A stretch of DNA of 64,000 nt from Marivita sp030148515 (lineage in GTDB: Bacteria; Pseudomonadota; Alphaproteobacteria; Rhodobacterales; Rhodobacteraceae): the NCBI RefSeq assembly GCF_048006345.1, contig NZ_CP180351.1:62001-126000 (forward strand). Reading direction: 5' to 3'. The notes beneath the pieces were generated by a model that saw nothing but the letters and a program-made list of their open reading frames with translations, made no database searches and was not told where the DNA came from. Position numbers and translations under genes: made by a program. Below are positions 1 to 8,517 of the stretch, piece by piece (within the stretch, counting starts at the first letter, position 1; each line of letters starts with the position of its first letter).

Positions 1-1136
1 TTGAGCGAGGATAGATCGCATTTCGTTACGAATTCGTTGCCCTGACCCATCAGGGCGCGGATTGCGGTCGGCGCCGTGTAGAACTGGTTAACGGAATGCT
101 TCTCGCAGACCTGCCAGAAGCGCGACGCGTCCGGATAGGTCGGCACACCTTCGAACATCAGCGTCGTCGCGCCGTTCGCCAAAGGCCCGTAAACAATGTA
201 GGAATGCCCGGTGACCCAGCCCACATCGGCGGTACACCAGTAAACGTCGCCTTCATGATAATCGAAGGTAATTTCATGGGTCAGGGCGGCGTAAACCAAA
301 TATCCACCAGTTGAGTGCACAACCCCCTTGGGCTGCCCGGTCGAGCCCGATGTGTAGAGAATGAAAAGGGGGTCTTCGGCATTCATTTCGGCAGGCTGGC
401 TGACGTCTGACGCCTCCAGCGCCATTTCATTGTAGTCGTAATCGCGCCCGTCGACCCATGTGGTCTGGCCGCCGGTGCGCTTGACGACAAGGCACTTCAC
501 GCTGTCCTTGCAGTGCAGGAGGGCTGCATCGGCATTGGATTTGAGCGGGGTCTTGCGGCCGCCGCGCGGCGCTTCGTCGGCGGTGATGACGACCTTGGCG
601 TCCGAGCCGTTCACCCGCGCGGCCAGTGCGTCGGGCGAGAAGCCGGCAAAGACGATGGAGTGGATGGCACCAATCCGCGCGCAGGCCAGCATGGCATAGG
701 CCGCTTCGGGGATCATCGGCAGGTAGATCACCACGCGGTCACCCTTGCGCACGCCCATTGTCTCGAGGATGTTGGCCATCCTGCAGACGCTGCCATGCAG
801 GTCGCGATAGGTGATGTGCTTGGCCGGCTCGTTGGGATCATCCGGCTCGAAGATGATCGCGGTCTGATCGCCACGGGTCGCCAGATGCCGGTCGACACAG
901 TTCGCGGCCACGTTCAGCGTGCCATCAGCAAACCAGTTGATCTTGACCTGACCCAGCGTGAAATCAACGTTCTTCACCTGCGTCGGCACCTTCATCCAGT
1001 CCAGACGCTGCGCCTGCTCCGCCCAGAACCCATCAGGATCAGACACAGACCGCGCATACATCTCCTCATACCGCGCCGCGTCTATGTGGGCGTTCTCGGC
1101 CATCTCTTTGGACGGGGGATAGGTTGTGTCACTCAT
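1..1136 (-). CDS. acs: Acetyl-CoA synthetase, N-terminal part (cut by window edge)
   Basis: Makes acetyl-CoA from acetate, ATP and CoA in the cytoplasm. About 378 codons are visible. The N-terminus (MSDTTYPPSKEMAENAHID) is followed by the ACS N-terminal region, the adenylation core and the P-loop YTSGSTGQPKGVVH. Downstream is the segment VGWVTGHSYIVYGPLA, typical of true acetyl-CoA synthetases rather than general acyl-CoA ligases. The catalytic C-terminal lid lies outside the window. The start at 1136 is supported by an AAGGAGG ribosome-binding site 5-6 bases upstream. The gene follows livF in the same direction, but a terminator-like hairpin lies between them, so it may be read through only partly or have its own promoter. 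The neighbouring ScfR-like regulator and SLC5-kinase point to control by acetate or acyl-CoA status (inference). Confidence 0.95.
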   Translation of the reverse strand, partial: MSDTTYPPSKEMAENAHIDAARYEEMYARSVSDPDGFWAEQAQRLDWMKVPTQVKNVDFTLGQVKINWFADGTLNVAANCVDRHLATRGDQTAIIFEPDDPNEPAKHITYRDLHGSVCRMANILETMGVRKGDRVVIYLPMIPEAAYAMLACARIGAIHSIVFAGFSPDALAARVNGSDAKVVITADEAPRGGRKTPLKSNADAALLHCKDSVKCLVVKRTGGQTTWVDGRDYDYNEMALEASDVSQPAEMNAEDPLFILYTSGSTGQPKGVVHSTGGYLVYAALTHEITFDYHEGDVYWCTADVGWVTGHSYIVYGPLANGATTLMFEGVPTYPDASRFWQVCEKHSVNQFYTAPTAIRALMGQGNEFVTKCDLSSL

Positions 1137-1160
1137 GGGGGTCCTCCTTCATTCGGTCAA

Positions 1161-1195
1161 ACAAAACCGCCCCCGCCGGGAAAAGGCAAGGGCGG
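1161..1195 (-). terminator. Terminator-like hairpin between livF and acs
   Basis: Read on the minus strand, CCGCCC (1195-1190) pairs with GGGCGG (1172-1167), with an inner GCC/GGC pairing. A T-rich run, TTTTGTTTG, follows. It sits 28 bases after the livF stop and ends about 25 bases before the acs start, leaving almost no room for a separate acs promoter. It could be an attenuator rather than a full operon end. Confidence 0.6.
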
Positions 1196-1223
1196 CAAAA
1201 GTCGCATTGGCCGATGGCCATTT

Positions 1224-1979
1224 TCAAATCGCGAGGTATTCCGCTCTCAACTGGCTGTTTTCCAGAACCTCTGCCGCTGTGCCATCAAATACGATAGACC
1301 CAGTGTCCAGAATGATCGCCCGATCCGCCAGTTGCAGCGCGCGCACCGCGTTCTGTTCGACAAGGATCGTCGTCATCCCCTGTTCCTTGATCACGCGCAG
1401 GGTCTTTTCGATTTCGTCCACGATCACCGGCGCCAGACCTTCGTACGGCTCGTCCAGCAACAGAACCTTGATGTCGCGGGCCAGAGCGCGGGCGATGGAG
1501 AGCATCTGCTGTTCACCGCCCGACAGGGTCACGCCCTCTTGGTTGCGGCGTTCGCCCAGACGCGGGAACAGATCGTAAAGACGCTCGATCGACCAGCCGA
1601 TGGGCGGTGCGATCTGGGCCAGCTGCAGGTTTTCCTCAACCGTCAGGCCGGGAATGATGCGGCGGTCTTCGGGCACAAGGCCCAAGCCAACTCCAGCCGC
1701 CTCGTAAGAGGTCATCTTGTGAAGCGGTTTGTGGTCGAGCCAGATTTCACCATGGTTCACCTGCGGGCTGTCCATCCGCGCGATGGAGCGCAGCGTGGTG
1801 GTCTTGCCGGCCCCGTTTCGCCCCAGAAGCGCGAGGATCTCGCCTTCGTGGACGTTAAACGAGATGCCCTGCACGATATAGCTTTCGCCATAGTAAGAGT
1901 GCATGTCCCACACGGAGAGGAACGCCGGGGCTGTTTCCGCGTGGTTGGCGTGTTTTGAAAAGTCGGGTTTGACGTTCAT
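1224..1979 (-). CDS. livF: LivF-type branched-chain amino acid/urea family ABC ATPase
   Basis: ATP-hydrolysing subunit of a HAAT-family ABC importer, at the cytoplasmic face. The protein is 251 residues. Walker A GRNGAGKT is at about 53-60, the signature LSGGEQQ at about 152-158 and Walker B LLLDEP at about 173-178. The LivF-typical VPEDRRI follows the Q-loop region. The start at 1979 (MNVKPDF) is chosen over an in-frame upstream start because GAGGAC lies 8 bases before it and the extra 15 residues lack family similarity. It is last of five genes in livKHMGF. The true substrate cannot be read from sequence; linkage to acs suggests a small carboxylate or amide (inference). Confidence 0.9.
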   Translation of the reverse strand: MNVKPDFSKHANHAETAPAFLSVWDMHSYYGESYIVQGISFNVHEGEILALLGRNGAGKTTTLRSIARMDSPQVNHGEIWLDHKPLHKMTSYEAAGVGLGLVPEDRRIIPGLTVEENLQLAQIAPPIGWSIERLYDLFPRLGERRNQEGVTLSGGEQQMLSIARALARDIKVLLLDEPYEGLAPVIVDEIEKTLRVIKEQGMTTILVEQNAVRALQLADRAIILDTGSIVFDGTAAEVLENSQLRAEYLAI

Positions 1980-2030
1980 AAGTCTGTCCTCGCTGTGGGA
2001 GGGGTGGCGGGAAAGCCCCGCCAAATAGGG

Positions 2031-2786
2031 TTACGCAGCTTCTCCGAGATAGGCTTCCTTGACCTTCGGATGGCCCTTGATGTTCTCGGGCGTGTCCTCG
2101 ACCAAGGGTGTGCCCTGCGCCAGAACGGTGATCCGTTCGGCCAGAGAGAACACCACATGCATGTCATGCTCGATGATTGCGATGGTGATGTTGCGCTTTT
2201 CCTTGATCTCTTTGAGCAAGTCGATGGTGTTGTTCGTGTCGGCCCGTGCCATGCCCGCCGTCGGCTCATCCAGCAGCAGCAGCTTGGGGTTCTGAACAAG
2301 GCACATCGCCATTTCAAGGCGGCGTTTGTCCCCGCGCGACATGGAGGCGGAGTGCATGTTCCGCTTGTCGAGCATGTTGACCTCTTCCAGCATCTGTTCG
2401 GCCTGATCGCGCAGTTCCGCTTCGCTTGTAACGGACCGGATGCCATGCAGGGCAAAAGACCCGTCCCGTTTTGCAAAGCACGGGATCAGCATGTTTTCCA
2501 TCACGGTCAGATCGCCGAAGATCTCGGGCGTCTGGAACACGCGGGAAATGCCCATCTGGTTGATCTCGAACGGGGTGCGGCCCAGCACGCTCTGGCCGTC
2601 GAACATGACCGCGCCCGTGTCCGGGATCAGCTTGCCGACAAGGCAGTTGAGCAGGGTGGATTTGCCCGCGCCGTTGGGTCCGATGATCGCGTGGCAGCTG
2701 TTCTCTGCCACGCTGAGGTTCACATTGCCAAGCGCTTGCAGGCCACCGAACCGCTTGTTGACGTCTTTGACTTCAAGAATTCCCAT
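2031..2786 (-). CDS. livG: LivG-type ABC ATPase with variant signature motif
   Basis: Second ATPase of the HAAT-family importer, 251 residues, pairing with the livF product. Walker A GPNGAGKS is at about 36-43 and Walker B LLLLDEPTAGM is intact. The ABC signature reads MSRGDKRRLEMAM instead of LSGGQ, a strong departure also seen in milder form in urea-type UrtD proteins. This may mark a subfamily with its own substrate. The C-terminus (KVKEAYLGEAA) is the usual LivG tail. It lies 51 bases upstream of livF and 12 bases downstream of livM, so it is co-transcribed. Confidence 0.9.
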   Translation of the reverse strand: MGILEVKDVNKRFGGLQALGNVNLSVAENSCHAIIGPNGAGKSTLLNCLVGKLIPDTGAVMFDGQSVLGRTPFEINQMGISRVFQTPEIFGDLTVMENMLIPCFAKRDGSFALHGIRSVTSEAELRDQAEQMLEEVNMLDKRNMHSASMSRGDKRRLEMAMCLVQNPKLLLLDEPTAGMARADTNNTIDLLKEIKEKRNITIAIIEHDMHVVFSLAERITVLAQGTPLVEDTPENIKGHPKVKEAYLGEAA

Positions 2787-2798
2787 CTGTCCGTCTCC

Positions 2799-3998
2799 TT
2801 ATTCCGCAGGTTCGGTGGTTGCGTTCTTGGGTTCTTGCGCCTTTTTACGGCCGAAGAGCCCCGCGATTTTCTGACCGCCCTGCACAAGGCCACCCGGCAG
2901 GAAGATCACGACCAGCATGAACACGATGCCAAGTGTCAGGTGCCAGCCCTTGCCGATGAACGGATAGATCAGCGTCACGACCAGATCCTCGAGCCCATCC
3001 GGAAGGAAGGCGAACCAGCTGTGCAGGATGTCCGAGTTGATCTTGGAAATGATGTTTTCCATGTACTTGATCAAACCCGCACCCAGAACCGGACCGATGA
3101 GCGTGCCGACGCCACCAAGGATGGTCATCAGAACCACCTCGCCCGACGCGGTCCAGAACATGCGCTCCGCACCGGCCAGAGGATCCATCGATGCCATCAG
3201 GCCACCAGCAAGACCGGCATACATCCCCGAGATCACAAAGGCCGCCAGCGTGTAGGGACGCGGGTTGAGGCCGGTGTAATTCAGGCGCTGCTGGTTCGAT
3301 TTGACTGCGCGCAGCATCATGCCGAAGGGCGACCGGAAGATGCGGATCGACAGGTAGAACGACAACAGCATGATGATCGCGGCAAAGTAGTAGCCTACGC
3401 TGAAGGTGAACACCCAGTTTCCAAGCACCAGTTCGGTGCTGTCGCGCATTTCCAGACCGAAGAAGCCCGGGACCGGAATGTTGCCCTCTGCCGTCGTGGC
3501 GCTGCCAAAGATGCGCGGATCGTCCAGCGCCAGTTGCAGGCCGGTTTCGCCGCCAGTGATCGGCGTCAGAACCGAGTAGGCCAGCGCAAAGGACATCTGC
3601 GCGAAGGCCAGAGTCAGGATTGAGAAGTAGATGCCCGACCGCCGCAGGCTCACGTAACCGATGATCAGCGCGAACACCCCTGCGGTGAGGACCGCAAGAA
3701 CGATTGCGGGGATCACGTTCATGCTGAGCAGCTTGAACATCCACACGGCGGCGTAGGAGCCGACCCCGAGGAAGGCGGCGTGACCGAAGCTGAGATAGCC
3801 GGTCAGACCGAACAGGATGTTGAAACCTATGGCGAAGATACCGAAGATCACAAAACGCTGCATCAGGTCCGGGTAGCCCGCATTGAACTGCGCCATCGCC
3901 GATCCCTCAGGGAACGGGTTGAGCAGGAAGGGCGCAAAGGCGACCAGAGCTGTCACAAACAGCAGGAGGGATGCGTCTTTTTTGTCCAGTCCGAACAT
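2799..3998 (-). CDS. livM: LivM-type ABC importer permease
   Basis: Inner-membrane permease of the same HAAT-family importer, 399 residues. Multiple hydrophobic helices are visible. The LivM core motifs GLTGYLSFGHAAFLGVGSYA and GGVGTLIGPVLGAG are present. A long periplasmic-looking loop at about 155-195 (FGSATTAEGNIPVPGFFGLE) is larger than in E. coli LivM. The C-terminus is polar and lysine-rich (FGRKKAQEPKN). The stop of livH is only 3 bases upstream, implying coupled translation. Confidence 0.9.
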   Translation of the reverse strand: MFGLDKKDASLLLFVTALVAFAPFLLNPFPEGSAMAQFNAGYPDLMQRFVIFGIFAIGFNILFGLTGYLSFGHAAFLGVGSYAAVWMFKLLSMNVIPAIVLAVLTAGVFALIIGYVSLRRSGIYFSILTLAFAQMSFALAYSVLTPITGGETGLQLALDDPRIFGSATTAEGNIPVPGFFGLEMRDSTELVLGNWVFTFSVGYYFAAIIMLLSFYLSIRIFRSPFGMMLRAVKSNQQRLNYTGLNPRPYTLAAFVISGMYAGLAGGLMASMDPLAGAERMFWTASGEVVLMTILGGVGTLIGPVLGAGLIKYMENIISKINSDILHSWFAFLPDGLEDLVVTLIYPFIGKGWHLTLGIVFMLVVIFLPGGLVQGGQKIAGLFGRKKAQEPKNATTEPAE

Positions 3999-4001
3999 GG
4001 A

Positions 4002-5033
4002 TCAGTCCTCCATCACGCCCTTGCGACCCATCAGGCCACGCGGACGTGTCAGTAGAATTACGATGGCGACAAGGTAGATGATCACCTGGTTGATGCCGGG
4101 GATGATGTCGATGACTTCGCGCATCGAAGCAAAGCTTTCCAGAATTCCCAGAAGGAACCCTGCCAGAACCGCACCGGGCAGAGAGCCCATGCCGCCGACA
4201 ACCACCACAACGAAGCTGAGGACAAGAAAGTCCATGCCCATATGGTAGTTTGGCGAGTTGATCGGGGTGTACATCACGCCGGCAAGGCCCGCGACCGCAG
4301 CGGCCAGACCGAACATGATGGTGAACCGCTTGTCGATATTGATGCCCAGCAGACCCACAGTCTCGCGGTCTGCCATGCCCGCGCGCACGACCATGCCGAA
4401 GGTTGTGAACTGCAGGAAGGCGAACACCGCACCGATGATCACTGCCGCAAAGGCAAAGTAGACCAAGCGCCAGTAGGGATAAATGATCACACCAGGATCA
4501 AACCCGATCAGCGCACCGAAATCGAAAGATCCGATAAAGGCGGAGGGGGCTGGAGTCGGGATCGGGTTGGCACCGTAATAGTATTTGATGATCTCTTGCA
4601 AAACGATCGCCAGACCAAAGGTCACAAGGATTTGGTCGGCATGGGGGCGCTTGTAGAAGTGTTTGATCAAGCCGCGCTCCATGATGACACCGATCAGAAT
4701 CATCACAGGGATGGCGAGAAGGATCGACAGCGGCACAGCCCAGTCGATGATCGTCGCGCCGAGGTTTTCACCGAAAAACTCGTAGATGTACGGAACATCG
4801 CGCATCTGCGGATTGCCGAGAAAGTCGACGGCTCCGGGGATCTCAACCTTGTGGCTGAGGCTCAGCAGGCGCGACAGCGTGACGGCGCAGAAGGCACCGA
4901 TCATGAACAGTGCGCCATGCGCAAAGTTCACCACGCCCAGCGTGCCGAAGATGAGTGTCAGGCCCAACGCGATAAGCGCGTAGGCCGAGCCCTTGTCGAG
5001 CCCGTTGAGAATTTGCAGGATTATGGCGTCCAT
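4002..5033 (-). CDS. livH: LivH-type ABC importer permease
   Basis: Second permease subunit, 343 residues from MDAIILQILNGLDKG. The early motif ALIALGLTLIFGTLGVVNFA is the LivH hallmark, and GGMGSLPGAVLAGFLLG near the C-terminus is the family's conserved transmembrane loop. The start at 5033 is preferred because AAGGGTGGGG precedes it. An upstream in-frame start would add 18 residues of unrelated sequence (LLRAVCTSTLLTAKGGA). It follows livK after a 108-base gap holding two strong hairpins. Confidence 0.9.
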   Translation of the reverse strand: MDAIILQILNGLDKGSAYALIALGLTLIFGTLGVVNFAHGALFMIGAFCAVTLSRLLSLSHKVEIPGAVDFLGNPQMRDVPYIYEFFGENLGATIIDWAVPLSILLAIPVMILIGVIMERGLIKHFYKRPHADQILVTFGLAIVLQEIIKYYYGANPIPTPAPSAFIGSFDFGALIGFDPGVIIYPYWRLVYFAFAAVIIGAVFAFLQFTTFGMVVRAGMADRETVGLLGINIDKRFTIMFGLAAAVAGLAGVMYTPINSPNYHMGMDFLVLSFVVVVVGGMGSLPGAVLAGFLLGILESFASMREVIDIIPGINQVIIYLVAIVILLTRPRGLMGRKGVMED

Positions 5034-5071
5034 TGCCCCACCCTTTGCGGTCAGAAGTGTGGAAGTGCAGA

Positions 5072-5128
5072 CAGCCCGTAACAGCAACGGGCTGGAGAAG
5101 AGATGAGGTGGGCCGCGTGGCCCACCTC
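5072..5128 (-). promoter_or_regulatory. Two intercistronic hairpins between livK and livH
   Basis: GAGGTGGGCC (5105-5114) pairs perfectly with GGCCCACCTC (5119-5128) around a 4-base loop. CAGCCCGT (5072-5079) pairs with ACGGGCTG (5087-5094). The larger hairpin starts 14 bases after the livK stop. Neither is followed by a T-run, so they more likely protect the livK 3' end or partly attenuate than terminate fully. This would give more binding protein than permease (inference). Confidence 0.65.
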
Positions 5129-5141
5129 AAGAAACAAGGGC

Positions 5142-6524
5142 TTACGCGCCGTTGTTGCAGGTACCCAGCGCGCCGCCGGCGAACTGCGGGTGATCCGGTG
5201 CATATGTGACTTGCTCGACCGGTGTAACCTCGACGATCTCCACGAGATCGAATTCGTTTTCGGGGTTTTCCTTGCCGCGCACCACAACGACGTCCTTGAA
5301 GCACTGGTGATCTTCGCCGCGATACAGCGTCGGACCATTGCCCAGACCGTCGAACGAGAAGCCTTCGAGAGCTCCGACAACAGCGCAAGGTGCAAACGAA
5401 CCGGCCCGCTCCACAGCATCCGCATAAAGCAGCGTCTGCACGTAGCAGGTATGCGCCGCCTGCGACGGTGGGAAACCGTACTTCGTTCCGAAGGATTGAA
5501 CGAACGCGTTGGTGCCCGAGTATTTCGCGCCAAGCTGGTTTTCCAGTTTCCAGTCCCAGTTCTGGGAGCCGAGGATGCCGGCGATGTTCGAACCCGCGCC
5601 GCGCGCCATAAGCTCGGAGTAGAGCGGCACCACGATTTCGAATTTCCGGCCGTTGACCATCCGCTCGCGCAGGCCGAACTGAACCGCGTTGGTCAGCGAG
5701 TTCACCATGTTTCCGCCGTAATGGTTCAGAACCAGAACGTCGGCATCAGACTGCAGAACCGGCGTGATGTAGGACGAGAAGTCGGTCTGCGTCAGCGGTG
5801 TCAGAACGGTCGCAACAGTTTCCCAGCCCAAGGCTTCCGTCGAGGAGCGGATCGCTTCTTCGGTTGTGTAGCCCCAGTTGTAGTCGGCGGTCAGGTGATA
5901 CGCCTTGCGGTCTGCCCCATATTGCGCCGCGAGGATCGGCGCAAGCGCCGCACCGGACATGTAGGAGTTGAAGAAGTGGCGGAACCCGTTGGCGCGCTTG
6001 TCCTTGCCGGTCGTGTCATTGGCGTGGGTCAGACCAGCCATGAAGATGACGCCCGCTTCCTGGCAAAGGGCTTGAACAGCCACGGCCACACCCGAGGACG
6101 AACCACCGGTGATCATGATGGCACCGTCTTTTTCGATCATCGACTTGGCCGATGCGCGTGCGGCGTCTGATTTCGTCTGCGTATCGCCGGTGACGAATTC
6201 GACCTTCTTGCCAAGGATACCGTTGCCTTTCAGCGCGGTGCCGGAGCCATCGGCATACTTGAACGTTTCCAGCATGCCATTGTCGGCGCCGGTACCATTC
6301 AGATGTTCGACAGCAAGTTCGTAGGCGCGGAGTTCGTCTGCGCCCTCGTCTGCGTAGGGGCCGGACTGGGGTACGTTGAAACCCAGTGTGACGGTCGAGC
6401 CTGTCGGCGCGTTAGTAAAGCCTTCATGGCCAGCTGCGGACAGATACGTGGGCAGAGCAAGACCTGCGCCTGCCACAGCACCTGTCTTGAGCACGCCGCG
6501 ACGTGTCAGGTTGCCTTTGGACAT
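5142..6524 (-). CDS. Periplasmic substrate-binding protein of the HAAT-family importer (Tat-exported)
   Basis: Type I periplasmic binding protein of the LivK/AmiC/UrtA superfamily, 460 residues. The N-terminus carries a twin-arginine signal (TRRGVLKTGAVAGAGLALP, Arg8-Arg9), so it is probably exported folded through Tat, which is unusual for amino acid binding proteins. The body shows the family features TVTLGFNVPQSGPYADEGAD, a long mixed domain and GILGSQNWDWK. It is the first gene of the leftward livKHMGF operon and lies divergent from the ScfR-like regulator. The ligand is unknown. The size and acs linkage argue for something other than leucine (inference). Confidence 0.85.
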   Translation of the reverse strand: MSKGNLTRRGVLKTGAVAGAGLALPTYLSAAGHEGFTNAPTGSTVTLGFNVPQSGPYADEGADELRAYELAVEHLNGTGADNGMLETFKYADGSGTALKGNGILGKKVEFVTGDTQTKSDAARASAKSMIEKDGAIMITGGSSSGVAVAVQALCQEAGVIFMAGLTHANDTTGKDKRANGFRHFFNSYMSGAALAPILAAQYGADRKAYHLTADYNWGYTTEEAIRSSTEALGWETVATVLTPLTQTDFSSYITPVLQSDADVLVLNHYGGNMVNSLTNAVQFGLRERMVNGRKFEIVVPLYSELMARGAGSNIAGILGSQNWDWKLENQLGAKYSGTNAFVQSFGTKYGFPPSQAAHTCYVQTLLYADAVERAGSFAPCAVVGALEGFSFDGLGNGPTLYRGEDHQCFKDVVVVRGKENPENEFDLVEIVEVTPVEQVTYAPDHPQFAGGALGTCNNGA

Positions 6525-6742
6525 ATAATCCTCCCAATGTCTTTAAGGGTTCAGCGGGGGTCCTCCTCCCGCCAAGCCGCACATATGTGCAAGGTGATTA
6601 TCGGCTATGCATGGAAAACATAGCAATAAGCGCTTTGCATCAAACGTTTTTTCTGTCAAAAAATGTACAATGCGCTGCAGAAAGCTGTAAATTTGTTTTT
6701 GCCGCGGTGCAGAAAAGGTTTGATTAAGCATGGGATTTTGAC
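6525..6742. promoter_or_regulatory. Divergent promoter region with several symmetric elements
   Basis: The 218 bases separate the livK-type gene from the ScfR-like regulator. Visible elements are a perfect palindrome GCACATATGTGC (6579-6590) and an inverted repeat GCTATG/CATAGC (6604-6609 and 6619-6624), flanked by a further TTAT/ATAA match (6598-6629). There is also a direct repeat TGCAGAAA at 6676-6683 and 6708-6715, exactly 32 bases apart. The regulator-proximal half is AT-rich. These are candidate operators for the adjacent regulator; none can be assigned by reading alone. Confidence 0.55.
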
Positions 6743-8059
6743 GTGCCCCGCGACACTCTGACAGGCAGCCGCATCCGCGAGCGCCGCGTGATGGCGGGCC
6801 TCAAACAGTCGGAACTGGCCAAACGCGCGGATATTTCGGCCTCCTACCTGAATCTGATCGAACACAACCGTCGCAGAATCGGTGGAAAACTGCTGGTCGA
6901 CATCGCGCATGCTTTGGGTGTGGAACCGGGGTCGCTGACCGAGGGGGCAGAGACCGCTCTTTTGGCCACGTTGCGCGAGGCCGCAAGCGGTGGCGACATG
7001 CCCGAGGCTGAATTCGTCCGGGTCGAGGAGTTCGCCGGGCGATTTCCCGCGTGGGCGGCGCTTCTGGCCGACAGTCAGCGCAAGGTCGAGACGTTGCAGC
7101 GCAGCGTCGAAGCGTTGACCGACCGCCTGACCCACGATCCACATCTGGCGGCGTCGCTGCACGAGATGCTGTCCACGGTGACTGCGATCCGCTCCGCCGC
7201 ATCGATCCTTGCCGAACCCGGCGATATCGAACCGGAATGGCAACGCCGTTTCAATCGCAACATCTACGAAGACAGTGCGCGCCTGGCCGACAGCAGCCGC
7301 AGCCTCGCACAATATCTTGCCGAGGCGGATTCCGAAGCGTCGGAAACCAATGCGCCCCAGGATGAGCTCGATGGCGTGTTCCAGAAAGCCGGCTTTCATC
7401 TGCCCGCTCTTGAAACACCGCAAGCGGATGTGGATGCGGTGGCGGCGGATTTGGGGCAGGATGTTTCGCAGGCCGCGCGGTGGCTCTTGCGCCGGGTCCT
7501 TCTGCGCTATCGCGCCGATGCCGAACGGATGCCTTTGGCCGCGTGCGCTGATACGGTCGCTGTGTCGGGCAATGACCCTTTCGCCTTTGCCGCGCGGTTC
7601 GGCTGCGATCTGGCGAGCGCGATGCGCCGTCTGGCCCATCTTCCCGACGACATCCTGCCGGACCCGGTTGGTCTTGCGATCTGCGATGGGTCTGGCGTGA
7701 CGACGTTCCGCAAACCGTTACCGGAATTTCCGCTGCCGCGCCTTGGAGCAGGATGTGTGCTCTGGCCGCTCTATCGGGCTCTGGCACGTCCGATGATGGT
7801 ACATACCGAAGTGATGGAGCAATCCGCCCGCGCCGCAGCCCGCCACCGGGGTATTGCCATCTCGCAGCCAACCGGTCCGGCTCGACCGGGCGAGGATGTT
7901 CTGTTCGAAAGCCACATGCTGATCGTGCCGGAACCCAAGAGGGATGTATCTGAGCCGATCCGGCAAGTCGGGTTGACCTGTCGGATCTGCCCTCAGGCAA
8001 GCTGTGAGGCGCGGCGCGAACCGTCGATCATGGTGGCGTCCGCGCCCCGGAAGCTTTGA
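6743..8059 (+). CDS. ScfR-like XRE-family regulator of short-chain fatty acyl metabolism
   Basis: Transcription factor of 438 residues. An XRE helix-turn-helix (GSRIRERRVMAGLKQSELAK, then ISASYLNLIEHNRRRIGG) occupies about 8-65. The C-terminus has the conserved cysteine cluster LTCRICPQASCEARREPSI at about 412-430, typical of the short-chain fatty acyl-CoA regulator family (PccR, RamB). In that family the C-terminal domain is thought to sense acyl-CoA. A middle segment around His140 (SLHEMLSTVTAIRSAASIL) resembles a histidine-kinase dimerisation helix. It is divergent from the liv-type operon and upstream of a receiver/SLC5-kinase set. Control of acs and the liv-type genes is an inference from position. 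Confidence 0.8.
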   Translation: MPRDTLTGSRIRERRVMAGLKQSELAKRADISASYLNLIEHNRRRIGGKLLVDIAHALGVEPGSLTEGAETALLATLREAASGGDMPEAEFVRVEEFAGRFPAWAALLADSQRKVETLQRSVEALTDRLTHDPHLAASLHEMLSTVTAIRSAASILAEPGDIEPEWQRRFNRNIYEDSARLADSSRSLAQYLAEADSEASETNAPQDELDGVFQKAGFHLPALETPQADVDAVAADLGQDVSQAARWLLRRVLLRYRADAERMPLAACADTVAVSGNDPFAFAARFGCDLASAMRRLAHLPDDILPDPVGLAICDGSGVTTFRKPLPEFPLPRLGAGCVLWPLYRALARPMMVHTEVMEQSARAAARHRGIAISQPTGPARPGEDVLFESHMLIVPEPKRDVSEPIRQVGLTCRICPQASCEARREPSIMVASAPRKL

Positions 8060-8148
8060 CACGAGGCGCGCACTTCGTAATAGTTTAGCGAAGCTGGAAA
8101 AAAACGGCAAAAGCCAATCAGCTTCTTGCGGCACGGGGGAGGGCACGC

Positions 8149-8517
8149 ATGTCCAAGCAGGTTCTGTTGATTGAAGACGAACCCAATATCATCGAGGCGA
8201 TCAGCTTCATCCTGTCGCGCGACGGGTGGACGGTCAAAACCCATTCAAACGGCGCCGACGCCGTTGATATCGTGAAACAGCGCAAACCGGATGTCGTGAT
8301 CCTTGACGTTATGCTGCCGGGCAAAAGCGGTTACGACATCCTGCGCGAGTTGCGGAACGATCCCGATGTCAATGGCTTGCCGGTTCTGATGCTCACCGCA
8401 CGGGGCCAGACCAAGGATCGCGAAATCGCCGAACGTGCGGGCTGCGACGCCTTCATGACCAAACCGTTCTCGAATGCGGATGTGCTCGAAACCGTGAGAG
8501 CGCTTGCCGCGAAATGA
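8149..8517 (+). CDS. Stand-alone receiver-domain response regulator
   Basis: A 122-residue protein consisting only of a CheY-like receiver domain. Acidic residues lie at the N-terminus (IEDEP, Glu9-Asp10). The phosphoacceptor is Asp53 in VVILDVMLPG, with Thr83 (MLTARG) and Lys105 (MTKPF) completing the active site. It has no DNA-binding output domain. Its stop overlaps the next gene by four bases (ATGA), and the histidine-kinase fusion follows one gene later. It is probably phosphorylated by that kinase and acts by protein contact, unlike LuxR-type CrbR partners of related kinases. Confidence 0.9.
   Translation: MSKQVLLIEDEPNIIEAISFILSRDGWTVKTHSNGADAVDIVKQRKPDVVILDVMLPGKSGYDILRELRNDPDVNGLPVLMLTARGQTKDREIAERAGCDAFMTKPFSNADVLETVRALAAK

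Noticed and set aside
6525..6742. PccR-type TTTGCAAA repeats as the ScfR operator
   Set aside because: Only a partial TTTGCA is present near 6634; no pair of the motif is found.
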